Shown here piece after piece: positions 54,971-64,000 of a DNA stretch of 64,000 nucleotides. Made by a program: the position numbers and the translations under genes. The notes under the pieces are model-generated. The model ran no database searches. It was not told the origin of the DNA and worked only from the letters and a program-made list of their open reading frames with translations. The number at the start of each line of letters is the position of its first letter. Positions within the stretch are counted from its first letter, which is position 1. This stretch comes from JAGTVG01 sp942491935 (GTDB taxonomy: Bacteria > Bacteroidota > Bacteroidia > Cytophagales > Cyclobacteriaceae), in contig CALOCZ010000050.1 of NCBI GenBank assembly GCA_942491935.1, positions 124,001 through 188,000 on the forward strand, written 5' to 3'.

Positions 54971-56446
54971 TTATTCCAGATATAATCCGGTATTCCCTTT
55001 CTCGAGAATTGGCATGAGTTCATCAACAATACCTGTTTCTAATTCAGCAATATTAGTTGTTTCATAGGGGTCCTTCCTATGGTCATATAATTCTATTGTG
55101 GGTTCATCAGGCCTGAAATATTTCGTCAGGCGGTATCTTTCAGTCCTCAGGGATATGCCATCTTTAAAGTAACTGTAAGCGACATTTGATCCAGGAGTTT
55201 GGGAGCCTTTCATTAAATCCACAAAACTTTCACCATCCATAGGATAAGGAACATCTATATTACATAATTCCATCAGAGTTGGATAGATATCTACCGATTC
55301 AACAATATCATCGATCCTGCGTCCTACTGGAGCGCTTCCAGGAACTGAAATAACCAACACACTCCTTAAGGCATTTTCAAATATGGTGTGCTTACCCCAT
55401 ACTCTTTGATCTCCAAGGTGCCAGCCATGATCCCCCCATATAATCACGATGGTATTTTCAGCTAATCCATTTGATTCCAGCTCCTTTAATATTTTTCCTA
55501 TTTGATGGTCAATATAAGTGACACATGCGTAATAGGCATGGACAAGTTTCCTGGCATAACTGTCAGACAACGGTTTAGAGAGACTAGTAAATTCATCTGA
55601 AAGTTGATATTGATTGAATTCATTGGATCCGTGAAGGCTTCTCAGGTTAATATTTTTAGGAATGTCCGGATTCATCGAAACCGGGATGGAATCTCTGTGG
55701 TATTGATCCCAATATCTTTCCGGAGAATTAAAAGGCAGATGAGGTTTGAAAAATCCAACTCCCAGGAAAAATGGCTGAGCCTGCTTTTTGAGTTCCTCTA
55801 ACTTAGAAATGGCAAGATCGGCTGTAAGCCCATCAACATACCCAGAATCTTCAACTGCTCCTGCTTCGTAGGGTTTTACCTGTTTTTTCATGCTTTGCCT
55901 GTTTTCTCCATCGGCATAACCAAAAAAAGCATTCCAGCCTGTACCCCATTTCCCATGGTTAAATAATAGTTCATCCCAACTATGCGGGAGTTCACGCTTA
56001 TCTGACACAGGATCATTATATCCATACACCAGGCCATCAGCAGAATGACTGATCTTCCCTATCCCCACTGTATAATAACCATTACGTCTCAATTGATGAA
56101 TGAAAGTCTCCGGAACTTGCTCTTCAGGCTTATCAGACAATTCTTCCACGATAACATTATTGCTCAGTTGTGACTTTTTTCTTGGCCGCATACCTGTCAG
56201 CAGGCTATACCTTGATGCCCCGCAGGTTGGTACCTGGACAAAATGATTCGTAAAAACAGAACCTTCCTTTGCCAGCTTATCGATGTTCGGGGTATGGATC
56301 AATGAATTCCCATAACAGCCTAATTCAGGGCGAAGGTCATCTACAGCAATAAATAAAATATTGGGTCGTCCATCCTCTGCTTTAGAAGAATTCATCGCGA
56401 ATACCGTGAGGGCTATAATTAAAAAAAATCCGACAGTTTTATTCAT
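54971..56446 (-). CDS. S1-type sulfatase (iduronate-2-sulfatase-like)
   Basis: A 491-residue exported sulfatase. Signal peptide to about SSKAED (residue ~24). The N-terminal metal site is NILFIAVDDLRPELGCYG. The catalytic motif is CGASR with Cys75, the residue converted to formylglycine; Ala in place of the common Pro is found in the S1_7 group. HGWHLGDQ and KHTIFEN supply further sulfate/metal ligands. A radical-SAM maturase must be encoded elsewhere. Its presence indicates a sulfated, hence probably algal or animal, polysaccharide. Confidence 0.93.
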   Translation of the reverse strand: MNKTVGFFLIIALTVFAMNSSKAEDGRPNILFIAVDDLRPELGCYGNSLIHTPNIDKLAKEGSVFTNHFVQVPTCGASRYSLLTGMRPRKKSQLSNNVIVEELSDKPEEQVPETFIHQLRRNGYYTVGIGKISHSADGLVYGYNDPVSDKRELPHSWDELLFNHGKWGTGWNAFFGYADGENRQSMKKQVKPYEAGAVEDSGYVDGLTADLAISKLEELKKQAQPFFLGVGFFKPHLPFNSPERYWDQYHRDSIPVSMNPDIPKNINLRSLHGSNEFNQYQLSDEFTSLSKPLSDSYARKLVHAYYACVTYIDHQIGKILKELESNGLAENTIVIIWGDHGWHLGDQRVWGKHTIFENALRSVLVISVPGSAPVGRRIDDIVESVDIYPTLMELCNIDVPYPMDGESFVDLMKGSQTPGSNVAYSYFKDGISLRTERYRLTKYFRPDEPTIELYDHRKDPYETTNIAELETGIVDELMPILEKGNTGLYLE

Positions 56447-56678
56447 TTGTTACCATTGAACAGAAACGATACATAAAGTTATGAAAATTATAATACCTCC
56501 CTTAATATTTGTGAATTTAGGGTAATCCTGCAAAATATAATTTAATGATTAATTGAAGCCCACAGACCAATGAAAATTTCACTAATTAGAGTATTTAAAT
56601 TGTAAAGATTTAAGCCATTGTATTAAAAGAATTCTTATCTTTCAAAACTCATTTTTAGTCAAATTTACTCAACAGATC

Positions 56679-58637
56679 ATGAAAAATTTTTTAATACTTA
56701 TATGTGTATTTCTTTTTAATCTATCATTTCTTTTCGCTCAGCCTGAAGTATACCCCTGGAGCAATATCAGTGGCATCAGGGTAGATGGAGAATTGATAGA
56801 ACTCAACAGCTCATTTTGCATTATTGGATCTGATTGGACACAGATTAGAAAAACCGCAAAAGAAAGGGCCAGATACCAGTATGTACGAGAGGGCAACACG
56901 CAAATTACAAGGATAAGTGTTGATGAATTTCACTATGATCAATCCGTTGAAGACCTTGGTGGTGGCATTTCTAACATTCGGATCAATTATAGAAATGAAG
57001 TTGACACAGCTCTCATCGGCACTTTCTTTTTAATGGAATTGCCTGAATCGAAATACGGTGATGCTACAGTCCAATTGATAGCACCAACACCTGGCAGCAT
57101 TAAACATGTTCTTCCATCAGGAACTTTTGAGATTCTGCGTGGATCATCAAAAGGAGTCAAAATTAAGGGAGCTAAAAGAGATCTCGAGATCACGATCAAT
57201 GAAGGAATGGATATCGTGGTCAGAAAAGACACTACTGTAAACAGCAATATTGAAGTATATTTTGCACTCATGACAGGCAATCTGGTAAAAGGAGGTTCAT
57301 TTTACAGATCACTTACAGTAAAGGCTTTAGGTATTCCGGATGTAAATCCAATCGTTTTGAACCTGGACAGGAATACGCTTGGTAATCCGTTTAAGGGATT
57401 TGGCGGTAACTTTCGCCTTCAAAATCCGGTAGCTGATCCACCGGTTATCGATTATTGCCTGGAAAATATGGATGTAAGATGGGGAAGAGTTGAGATGCCA
57501 TGGCGATTCTGGCACCCGGAAGAAAAAGATGACCCTATTGAAAAAGCCAATAACGGAGAATTACATCCACGGGTAGAAGCAGCCATGAAAATGGCACAAA
57601 GACTGCATGAACTGGGAATGCCAGTCATTCTATCCGACTGGTCAGCACCAAACTGGGCCATTGAAGGAGAAATGAGCTTCGGGCCGCAACCGGGAGGTTT
57701 GAGGGGCAACCCCCTTGACAAAAAGAAGCACAAGCAGATCTATAAATCTATTGCTGATTATATAGAATATGCCAGGGATAACTATGGATTTGAGTTCGTT
57801 ATGTTTTCATTTAACGAGTCTGACCTGGGCATATATGTTCGGCATACGCCGGAAGACCATGCCGAATTTATCAAAGGCCTCGGAGCATATCTTGAATCAA
57901 GGGGCATTAACACCAGACTCCTTCTGGGTGACACTGCAGATGCCAATGGTTGGCCGTTTGTAGAAGCTGCGATCAATGATAAATCTACTCACAAATACAT
58001 AAAGGCAGTATCATTCCACTCCTGGAGGGGATATACTGATGAAAACCTCCAGAAATGGGCTGAAGCAGCAGAAAGAATGAATGTTCCACTTCTGGTTGGA
58101 GAAGGCAGTATGGATGCAGGCGCCTGGAGGTACCCGGATATCTTCAGCGAATCAACCTATGCCATGGAAGAAATGAATCTCTATACCCGAATTCTTAAGA
58201 TCTGTCAACCGGAATCCATTCTTCAATGGCAATTGACCGCAGATTACTCTCCTATGATCGGTGGAGGAGTATTCGGCAATAATGATATTCCGCTTACTCC
58301 TACGCAGCGATTCTGGAATTTTAAACAGATTGCTGACATGCCGGAAGGATTGTACGCCATGCCCATTGAAGCGGATACTGAAAATGTGATATGTGCTGCT
58401 TTGGGAGATAATGAAAAGGGCCTCTATACGATCCATGTGGTAAATAATGGGGCCACACGGCAGGCTACAATAAAAGGATTGCCTGCTGAGACAGAATGGA
58501 TGAGGATCTATACAACCAATAAGAAGCGTAATATGTCACAAGGCAGGAGAATAAGGGTGCGCGATGGTGAAGCCATGTTTTTCGCAGAAGCCAACAGTTT
58601 CATCACATTACTGGTCGATGGTGAATCACCTTTTTAA
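56679..58637 (+). CDS. Clan GH-A glycoside hydrolase, GH30/GH39-like
   Basis: A 652-residue secreted enzyme with signal peptide (to LFAQP, ~21). Residues ~22-220 form a beta-rich N-terminal domain. A TIM barrel (~225-560) has the acid/base Glu380 in SFNESDLG and the nucleophile Glu475 in LVGEGSM. A terminal beta-sandwich follows. The NE and GEG arrangement is that of clan GH-A. The exact family (GH30, GH39 or a newer one) cannot be fixed by eye. Monocistronic, divergent from the sulfatase. Confidence 0.83.
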   Translation: MKNFLILICVFLFNLSFLFAQPEVYPWSNISGIRVDGELIELNSSFCIIGSDWTQIRKTAKERARYQYVREGNTQITRISVDEFHYDQSVEDLGGGISNIRINYRNEVDTALIGTFFLMELPESKYGDATVQLIAPTPGSIKHVLPSGTFEILRGSSKGVKIKGAKRDLEITINEGMDIVVRKDTTVNSNIEVYFALMTGNLVKGGSFYRSLTVKALGIPDVNPIVLNLDRNTLGNPFKGFGGNFRLQNPVADPPVIDYCLENMDVRWGRVEMPWRFWHPEEKDDPIEKANNGELHPRVEAAMKMAQRLHELGMPVILSDWSAPNWAIEGEMSFGPQPGGLRGNPLDKKKHKQIYKSIADYIEYARDNYGFEFVMFSFNESDLGIYVRHTPEDHAEFIKGLGAYLESRGINTRLLLGDTADANGWPFVEAAINDKSTHKYIKAVSFHSWRGYTDENLQKWAEAAERMNVPLLVGEGSMDAGAWRYPDIFSESTYAMEEMNLYTRILKICQPESILQWQLTADYSPMIGGGVFGNNDIPLTPTQRFWNFKQIADMPEGLYAMPIEADTENVICAALGDNEKGLYTIHVVNNGATRQATIKGLPAETEWMRIYTTNKKRNMSQGRRIRVRDGEAMFFAEANSFITLLVDGESPF

Positions 58638-58797
58638 ATCGGTTAAATCATTGAATAGCTGTCAATTTATCTCATGGGAAAAGCCTTTTTGAGATACGAG
58701 TGGACCTTTAATGATCTGCCTTTTTATCTCTTTTCAGCTTTTATAAACACTCCAGTCTTACTTAATTTAGATGGAAATGCCTAAGTATGCATGGAAT

Positions 58798-60441
58798 CTA
58801 TAAGCCCAAAACCTCAGTGCCCTGGATAAACTTTACATCTACAGGTATCTTCTCTTCGCTGAGCTTATCAAGGTCCTTTTGCAGGTCAGGAGGAATATTG
58901 GCATATTTTGCGACAAATTCATTAACCTGATCATAATTCCCATCCCCTTGAAGCACGAGGATCCTCTCGGAAAGTGCATTCATGGCCTTTTCAATATTAT
59001 CGAAGTCTACTTTATATTTCCCGGTTTCCGGATTAAATACAAAAGCATTCATCTCCTTGAAATAATTAAACCGGATCATATTGGCCTTACCATGTGCTGA
59101 CGCCGCACCAAAACGGACCGATCTGAAAATTCCAGCCATAAATGTTACATAATAGTCTTCTATGGACCCTTCAACTTCTCCCTTTTTGAATAATTCATTG
59201 ATCATATAAAGCCCAAGAATATCTGCTTTCCCTTCCTCCATAGCCGAAGCATGGTCAAGTAATGCTTTTCGTACTGTATTTGAGCCATCGAGGGTGTTTT
59301 TGATGCCAAGTCCGTGTGCCACTTCATGAAACATGGTATTTGCAAAAAAGGCATCGAAAGTGATATGATTCAATTGCTCAGTTTCAATCAATTCGTCAGC
59401 AATTGGAATCAGGATCTTGTCAAATTTGGCTTTCATAGCATTTTTTAACTGCAATCGTCGTGTTCCCTTGGAAAGCTGAACCTCTTCATCATTGGGAAGG
59501 TTGATGGCAATCGTTTTACTACCTGCGTTGCAATCTCCTGCGTAGTATACCACGTCATATGCATTTAACTGGGCATCACTTCCCGGTGTTTCTTTTTTAT
59601 ATGCATCAGGAACGGGCAGATTACTCTGCAATTCCGGCATAAATTGAGCAAATTTCTCCAGCTTCTGACTCCAGGCTTTGTCTTTGATCAATACATATGC
59701 TTCGTGGGCAGCTTTATATCCAAATAATTTATCTTCATAAGTTTCTATTGGGCCAATAACTACATCAATGGAATTGTCCTTCATATCCAACCATGCCATA
59801 TCACTCGCCTGGTATTCATCATCAAGTAGAGCTTTGGAACGAAGTTCCAGGTATTTTTTTAACCCGGGATCATCGGCCAATTCAGATGCCCTGGCAAGCA
59901 GATCGCTTACTTTCCCGACTCTATCCTTAAAAAACTCATAGTATGGAATTGAAATCAAGTTTCCATTATCATCCCTTCTGATCATTGTATACAGGTTTTC
60001 TTTACCATCCAGATCGGCATTTTCAAATTCCTCCTTGCTCATGTCATGCGGATAAAAGTTAGCAACCTTTAATTTATCATCGATTCCCTCAACAAAGGAT
60101 TCGTTATTATTCAAGCGGTCCCAGGGCCCATAATTGATCACAGTAAAGTCCCTTATCTTATCGTCGGACAATTTTTCAAGTAATTCATTTTTATCTCCAT
60201 AGGATTCAATCCAGAACAATTCATCCATGATCTCAGCAGCTTCAATCAGAATAGGGATCATTGATCTTTCATTGTCATTTAATACAGAAAGATCAGATTT
60301 TAGCGTAACCGGCACATACATGCCTTCAAAATAATAGTCAGTGGTGTTGGAATCAACAATAGTTTCGTCTTGTCTTTCCGTTCTGTTTGTGCAGGAAATT
60401 TGTAGAAATATAATGGCCAGTATGAATAATTTGACTTTCAT
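58798..60441 (-). CDS. M49-family (dipeptidyl peptidase III-like) zinc peptidase, lipoprotein
   Basis: A 547-residue protein with lipobox (LQISC, Cys17). Zinc motif MFHEVAHGLG (~368-372) and EEGKAD (~398-403), corresponding to HExxGH and EExxAE of DPP III, but with the five-residue HExxH form known from some bacterial relatives. Bacteroidota proteins of this type are annotated as Zn-dependent hydrolases. Probably a periplasmic or outer-membrane peptidase. Not linked to neighbours. Confidence 0.85.
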   Translation of the reverse strand: MKVKLFILAIIFLQISCTNRTERQDETIVDSNTTDYYFEGMYVPVTLKSDLSVLNDNERSMIPILIEAAEIMDELFWIESYGDKNELLEKLSDDKIRDFTVINYGPWDRLNNNESFVEGIDDKLKVANFYPHDMSKEEFENADLDGKENLYTMIRRDDNGNLISIPYYEFFKDRVGKVSDLLARASELADDPGLKKYLELRSKALLDDEYQASDMAWLDMKDNSIDVVIGPIETYEDKLFGYKAAHEAYVLIKDKAWSQKLEKFAQFMPELQSNLPVPDAYKKETPGSDAQLNAYDVVYYAGDCNAGSKTIAINLPNDEEVQLSKGTRRLQLKNAMKAKFDKILIPIADELIETEQLNHITFDAFFANTMFHEVAHGLGIKNTLDGSNTVRKALLDHASAMEEGKADILGLYMINELFKKGEVEGSIEDYYVTFMAGIFRSVRFGAASAHGKANMIRFNYFKEMNAFVFNPETGKYKVDFDNIEKAMNALSERILVLQGDGNYDQVNEFVAKYANIPPDLQKDLDKLSEEKIPVDVKFIQGTEVLGL

Positions 60442-60602
60442 GACGCTTTTAATTTATGTTTTTAATCAGCAATATGGATCAATGCCAGGAACTAAACAGC
60501 TAATCAGTTCATTCCTGAATTCGAAGGCAAAATTACTAAATAGTTCAGGTCAAAATACACCTGACTATCGATTTTTAGAATCAATTGATAAAATCCGAGT
60601 TC

Positions 60603-63012
60603 TTATTCATATCTGAGAGACTCGATTGGATTTCTCCTGGCTGCCTTAATTGCCTGGTAACTTACTGCTACAAGGCCAATAAAAATTACGAGTATTCCTG
60701 TAAGAAGGAATGACCAAATTGAAATGGTGGTTTTATATGCAAAATTATCCAGCCAATTATTCATGAGAAAATATCCAAAAGGACATGCAATTACAAAAGC
60801 GATAAGTACCCAACGGGAGATATCCCGTGACAGCAGGGCAATAATACTTGTTATTGTAGCTCCATTTACTTTTCTGATACCTATTTCCTTGGTTCTGCGC
60901 TCAGCATCATAAGCTGATAAACCAAATAATCCCAGGCAAGAGATAAGTATAGATAGAACCGTAAAATAAGAAAAAGATGGTTTCTACACTTTCTTCCGAT
61001 TGATACAACGTAGCGAACTCATCATCCAGGAAGAAGTATGTAAAGTCATTGTTAGGATCCAGTTCCTCATATGTCTTTTTCAGATAAGAAATACTAGCAG
61101 AAATATTTGATGAACTGATCTTTATCAGGAAATAATTAAACACATCCGGCATTAAATTAATGATCAGAGGTTCAATGTTTTTGTGAAGTGATTGAAAATG
61201 AAAGTTCTCAACAACTCCGATCACTTTTCCATTCCGTTCAACCTCATCGTCATACCAAAGTACTTCCTGCTCTATGGCAGATTCCCAATCAAAATATGCT
61301 GCTGCTTCTTCATTTAGTATAAATGCAAATTCCTGATCAGATTCGCGATCTAATGAAAAGGATCGTCCATCTTTTAATTGAATGCCGAGTGTCTTAAAAA
61401 AATCATGATCCACACTTAATTCAGATACATTCAATTGGTCAGCATCCCCCTTCCACTGGATAGGATTCTGATTAAAATTTCTTCCGGGAAGATTTGAAAC
61501 TGCAGATATGCTTAAAATCCCATTATCTTTTAATAATTCCGCCTTGACAGCCTTATAACTGGCTTGCATCAAACTATCCCTAATGGGAATGGCCATAACC
61601 TGTTCAGACATTAATCCCAATTTTTGATTTTTAAGATATTTTAATTGAGAGGATATGACCAATGTTCCAATGATCAGGAAAGCAGATATCGCGAACTGAG
61701 ATATTACCAACACATTCCTGAAATTAACCGGATTCCCGGAGCTCACTTTAATTCCTTTTAAAATGTGAGTGGGTTTAAATCTTGATAAAATGATCGCAGG
61801 ATATGTCCCCGCTAAAATAGTAGTTACAATAGTAAATAAAAAAAGTATGGAAAGAACAATTGGATCTTTATAATCCAGATAGAAAACTTTCCCTGTTAAG
61901 GTACCGAAAACTGGCGTTAATAGCTCAAAAATGATTATTCCAATAAGCATTGCTAAAAATGAAGCCATATATGATTCCAGATAGAACTGAAGTATCAACT
62001 GACCACGACTGGCCCCAACGGCCTTTTTTAATCCTATTTCGACTGCCCGTTTTGTAGCCGTGGCGGTGGAAAGGTTCATGAAATTAATACATGCTATAAG
62101 GACGATAAACACAGCAAGGGATACAAAAATGTATATATAAAGGATATTGCCATTACTTTCCAACTCCCACCTGATGTTGGAATGAAGATGGATATCGGTA
62201 ATAGGGGTCAATTTAAAGCCTATTGTCCCATTTTTATATTCTTCTTCTGCTCCTTCCGGCCACTCCCTGTATTTGCTTACCCAATTAAACAGTTGTTTTT
62301 CAACACTTTCGGGCGATGTGTTCTCTGTAAGAAGAAGATAATTATAATGTCCGAAATCTGCCCATTCATAAAACTCACCCGTATGATATGCTTTTGTTGA
62401 ATTATATGAAATTAGGAAATCAAAATGGAAATGAGAATTGTGTGGAATGTTTTGCATCACCCCAGTTATCACAAAAGGTATATCTACACCGAAATTGATT
62501 ATTAACATTTTGCCCATTGGATCTTCATCACCGAAATATTTTTTAGCCATTTCTTCAGTTATTACAAGACCACCCACATCTTTCAGAGCAATTTTTGGGT
62601 CACCTTTAAGAAGGGGGAAGGAAAAAACCTCAAAAAAAGTCGTATCTGCAGCATAAATGCCATTTTCTTCATATTGAATTTCTCCCTGTTTCACTGTCCT
62701 CATTGGACGGGTCAACCCCTCTCCCCAAACCGGTGTTATGCTGACAGCATTTTCTACCTCTGTCATATCCCGGACCAATTCATAGGTCATCGGGTGAGGA
62801 GTCCGGGTTTGAGGATTTTCTGATTGCCAATCAATTCGATAAATTCTGTCGGCATTTTCATGAAATTGGTCATAGCTCATTTCATCAAGTATCCATAAGC
62901 TGATAAATATCGTAGCCATCATACCTATGGATAAACCAAAAATATTGATCAGATTAAATCCTTTGTTCTTGAGAATGTTTCGAATAGCAATTTTTAAATT
63001 GTAAAAGATCAT
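60603..63012 (-). pseudogene. FtsX/MacB-like ABC permease with a single-base frameshift
   Basis: The intact frame from 63012 encodes 701 residues: an N-terminal helix (FNLINIFGLSIGMMATIF), a MacB-type periplasmic domain, three helices, a second periplasmic domain, then a premature TGA at 60907. Just before, the sequence leaves homology; shifting one base restores VLSILISCLGLFGLSAY, RRTKEIGIRKVNGA, the last helices and the stop at 60603 (IESLRYE). Removing one base from the A5 run at 60971-60975 joins both parts into ~802 residues, the usual length. It may be a pseudogene, a phase-variable gene or a sequencing error. Such permeases export antimicrobials or signal envelope stress. Confidence 0.85.
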
Positions 63013-63280
63013 ACGTCAGGTTTTTGGAATCTAAAAGTCAATTAGAGTACCAAAATTTAAATTGCTGTTATTCAATTAGTTAGTTTAGGATCAATTGAAT
63101 TTCCTGTCGGAATATCCAACACCATCGCACAATATACGACACTATTAGCAAATATTAAAATAACTTAAACTTGAACTAATTTGTAATTATACGAGGTAGC
63201 AATTATTATAATATTTTATTTTCATACTGTGATTTTTCTTCAGGTGCTGCGAATAATGATGAAACAAATGTTCAAGTATT

Positions 63281-63397
63281 ATGATAAAAGAATTTAAAAA
63301 ACACTTACTAAAAAGAACAGGGAAAAGGATTCATGATCTATTTTCCATTTATCGTCCGCTTGATTTCCGAATTCAATTCTGTGGTATATCCCGATGA
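63281..63397 (+). CDS. Possible 38-aa leader peptide overlapping the ECF sigma gene
   Basis: A 38-codon, very basic frame (MIKEFKKHLLKRTGKRIH...) whose TGA overlaps the sigma factor ATG (ATGA at 63394-63397). The overlap suggests translational coupling, but there is no clear ribosome-binding site and no protein family. Otherwise the 63013-63280 gap between the divergent permease and sigma genes shows nothing notable. Confidence 0.3.
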   Translation: MIKEFKKHLLKRTGKRIHDLFSIYRPLDFRIQFCGISR

Positions 63398-63912
63398 ATG
63401 TCAAAAACAATATAGAAGCGAAGGAGGATTTTATCCTTATGATTGGAGAAACCAAAGGCATAATCTATAAAATAGCCAATGCCTATAGTCGATCTGCTGA
63501 GGATCAGGAGGATCTTGTACAGGAAATCATTCTCCAACTTTGGAGTAGTTTCGGCAAATACAATCCAGAATATAAAATTACCACATGGATTTACCGGATT
63601 GCTCTTAATGTGTCCATTTCTCATTACCGGAAGGATACGGTACGGAAAAAGTATACTACACCCCTGAATGAGGATTTTGTTAAATTTTCAGATACAGGAA
63701 GTGATGACATGGATGAGGATATCAGGTTATTGAGACAATTCATCCAGGAACTTGACGAAATGAACAGGGCATTGATGATTCTTTACCTGGACGGGAACAA
63801 CCATCAGGAAATTGCCAATGTACTTAATATTTCCGTGAGCAATGTTGGCACCAAAATAAATCGTATTAAAGAAAGATTAAGAAATAAATTTAAACAAATA
63901 GAAAATGATTGA
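63394..63912 (+). CDS. ECF RNA polymerase sigma factor
   Basis: A 172-residue ECF sigma factor. Region 2 has EDQEDLVQEIILQLW and ITTWIYRIALNVSISHYRK (~35-85). Region 4 has MILYLDGNNHQEIANVLNIS and VGTKINRIKERLRN (~125-165). It is not close to the two sigma factors of the stress island. It is divergent from the frameshifted permease and overlaps its downstream gene by eight bases, the typical Bacteroidota arrangement of a sigma factor with a small membrane regulator. Confidence 0.93.
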   Translation: MNVKNNIEAKEDFILMIGETKGIIYKIANAYSRSAEDQEDLVQEIILQLWSSFGKYNPEYKITTWIYRIALNVSISHYRKDTVRKKYTTPLNEDFVKFSDTGSDDMDEDIRLLRQFIQELDEMNRALMILYLDGNNHQEIANVLNISVSNVGTKINRIKERLRNKFKQIEND

Positions 63913-64000
63913 TATAAATAATATTCAGAATTCATGGTCACAACATGAAGAAAAACTTGATAAAAGCATACAACTGAACCTTGAGATCCTGAGAAAAATC
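63905..64000 (+). CDS. Start of the gene coupled to the ECF sigma factor, cut by window edge
   Basis: The first 32 codons (MIDINNIQNSWSQHEEKLD...) overlap the sigma gene end (63905-63912). The W..QEEKLDKSI-type N-terminus matches small membrane proteins often found after this class of sigma factor in Bacteroidota; an anti-sigma role is suspected but unproven. The rest lies outside the window. Confidence 0.7.
   Translation, partial: MIDINNIQNSWSQHEEKLDKSIQLNLEILRKI

Noticed and set aside
58660..58710. TATCTCA/TGAGATA inverted repeat after the GH30-like gene
   Set aside because: Seven-base stem with the T-run inside the loop rather than after it, so not a convincing intrinsic terminator.
63300..63393. 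CGTC near 63350 upstream of the third ECF sigma gene considered as a ninth promoter copy
   Set aside because: The base pairs 15 nt upstream read CATGAT, lacking the GAC core seen in all other copies.

Overview
The window looks like a chromosomal segment of a member of the Bacteroidota. The reasons are AT-rich intergenic DNA, weak or absent Shine-Dalgarno sequences, an ~800-residue FtsX-type permease, an OmpP1/FadL porin, many Tat-exported Gfo/Idh/MocA dehydrogenases, and a rich set of glycoside hydrolases plus a sulfatase. I cannot place it more precisely; a marine or soil Cytophagia-like polysaccharide degrader would fit. I saw no tRNA, rRNA, CRISPR array, insertion sequence or phage gene.

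Layout. (1) 1-842: end of a sugar-metabolism block, with a truncated Tat-exported oxidoreductase and a possible gene remnant. (2) About 1.3-23.4 kb: a compact stress and ion-homeostasis island. It holds a coiled-coil lipoprotein, two paralogous ECF sigma factors, three UspA-type genes (one frameshifted) plus a decayed fourth, three MscS-like channels, two complete MgtE Mg2+ transporters and a stand-alone MgtE cytosolic half. It also holds a three-gene N-formylglutamate-amidohydrolase / QEGLA (DUF1704) metallopeptidase / ATP-grasp operon, and a 1002-aa P-loop-like protein translationally coupled to an MscS channel. (3) 23.4-58.6 kb: a carbohydrate-catabolism region with GH43, GH95, GH29, two GH141-like beta-helix proteins, GH116, GH30-like and cellulase-like enzymes, an S1-type sulfatase, an esterase, and several Tat- or Sec-exported sugar-converting enzymes. 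No SusC/SusD pair is present. The GH95, GH29, GH141-like and L-fucose-isomerase-like proteins together suggest a fucose-containing glycan. (4) 58.8-64 kb: an M49-type peptidase, a frameshifted FtsX/MacB-like permease, and an ECF sigma factor with the start of its downstream partner gene.

The most interesting signal is regulatory. Within the island only, a two-part element (T/A)GTGAC-N15-CGTC recurs in intergenic DNA: six exact copies and two N16/AGTC variants. It resembles an ECF-sigma promoter (GGAAC-like -35, CGTC -10). It sits upstream of the lipoprotein, two usp genes, the decayed usp start, the MscS/MgtE operon, the QEGLA operon and a two-gene membrane operon. One copy, at 23282, has no gene after it but is followed about 80 nt later by a strong intrinsic terminator, which predicts a small RNA of ~105 nt. 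I propose that the island is one sigma-controlled envelope/osmotic-stress regulon, probably driven by one of its two own ECF sigma factors. All positions come from reading the sequence by eye; no database search was run.
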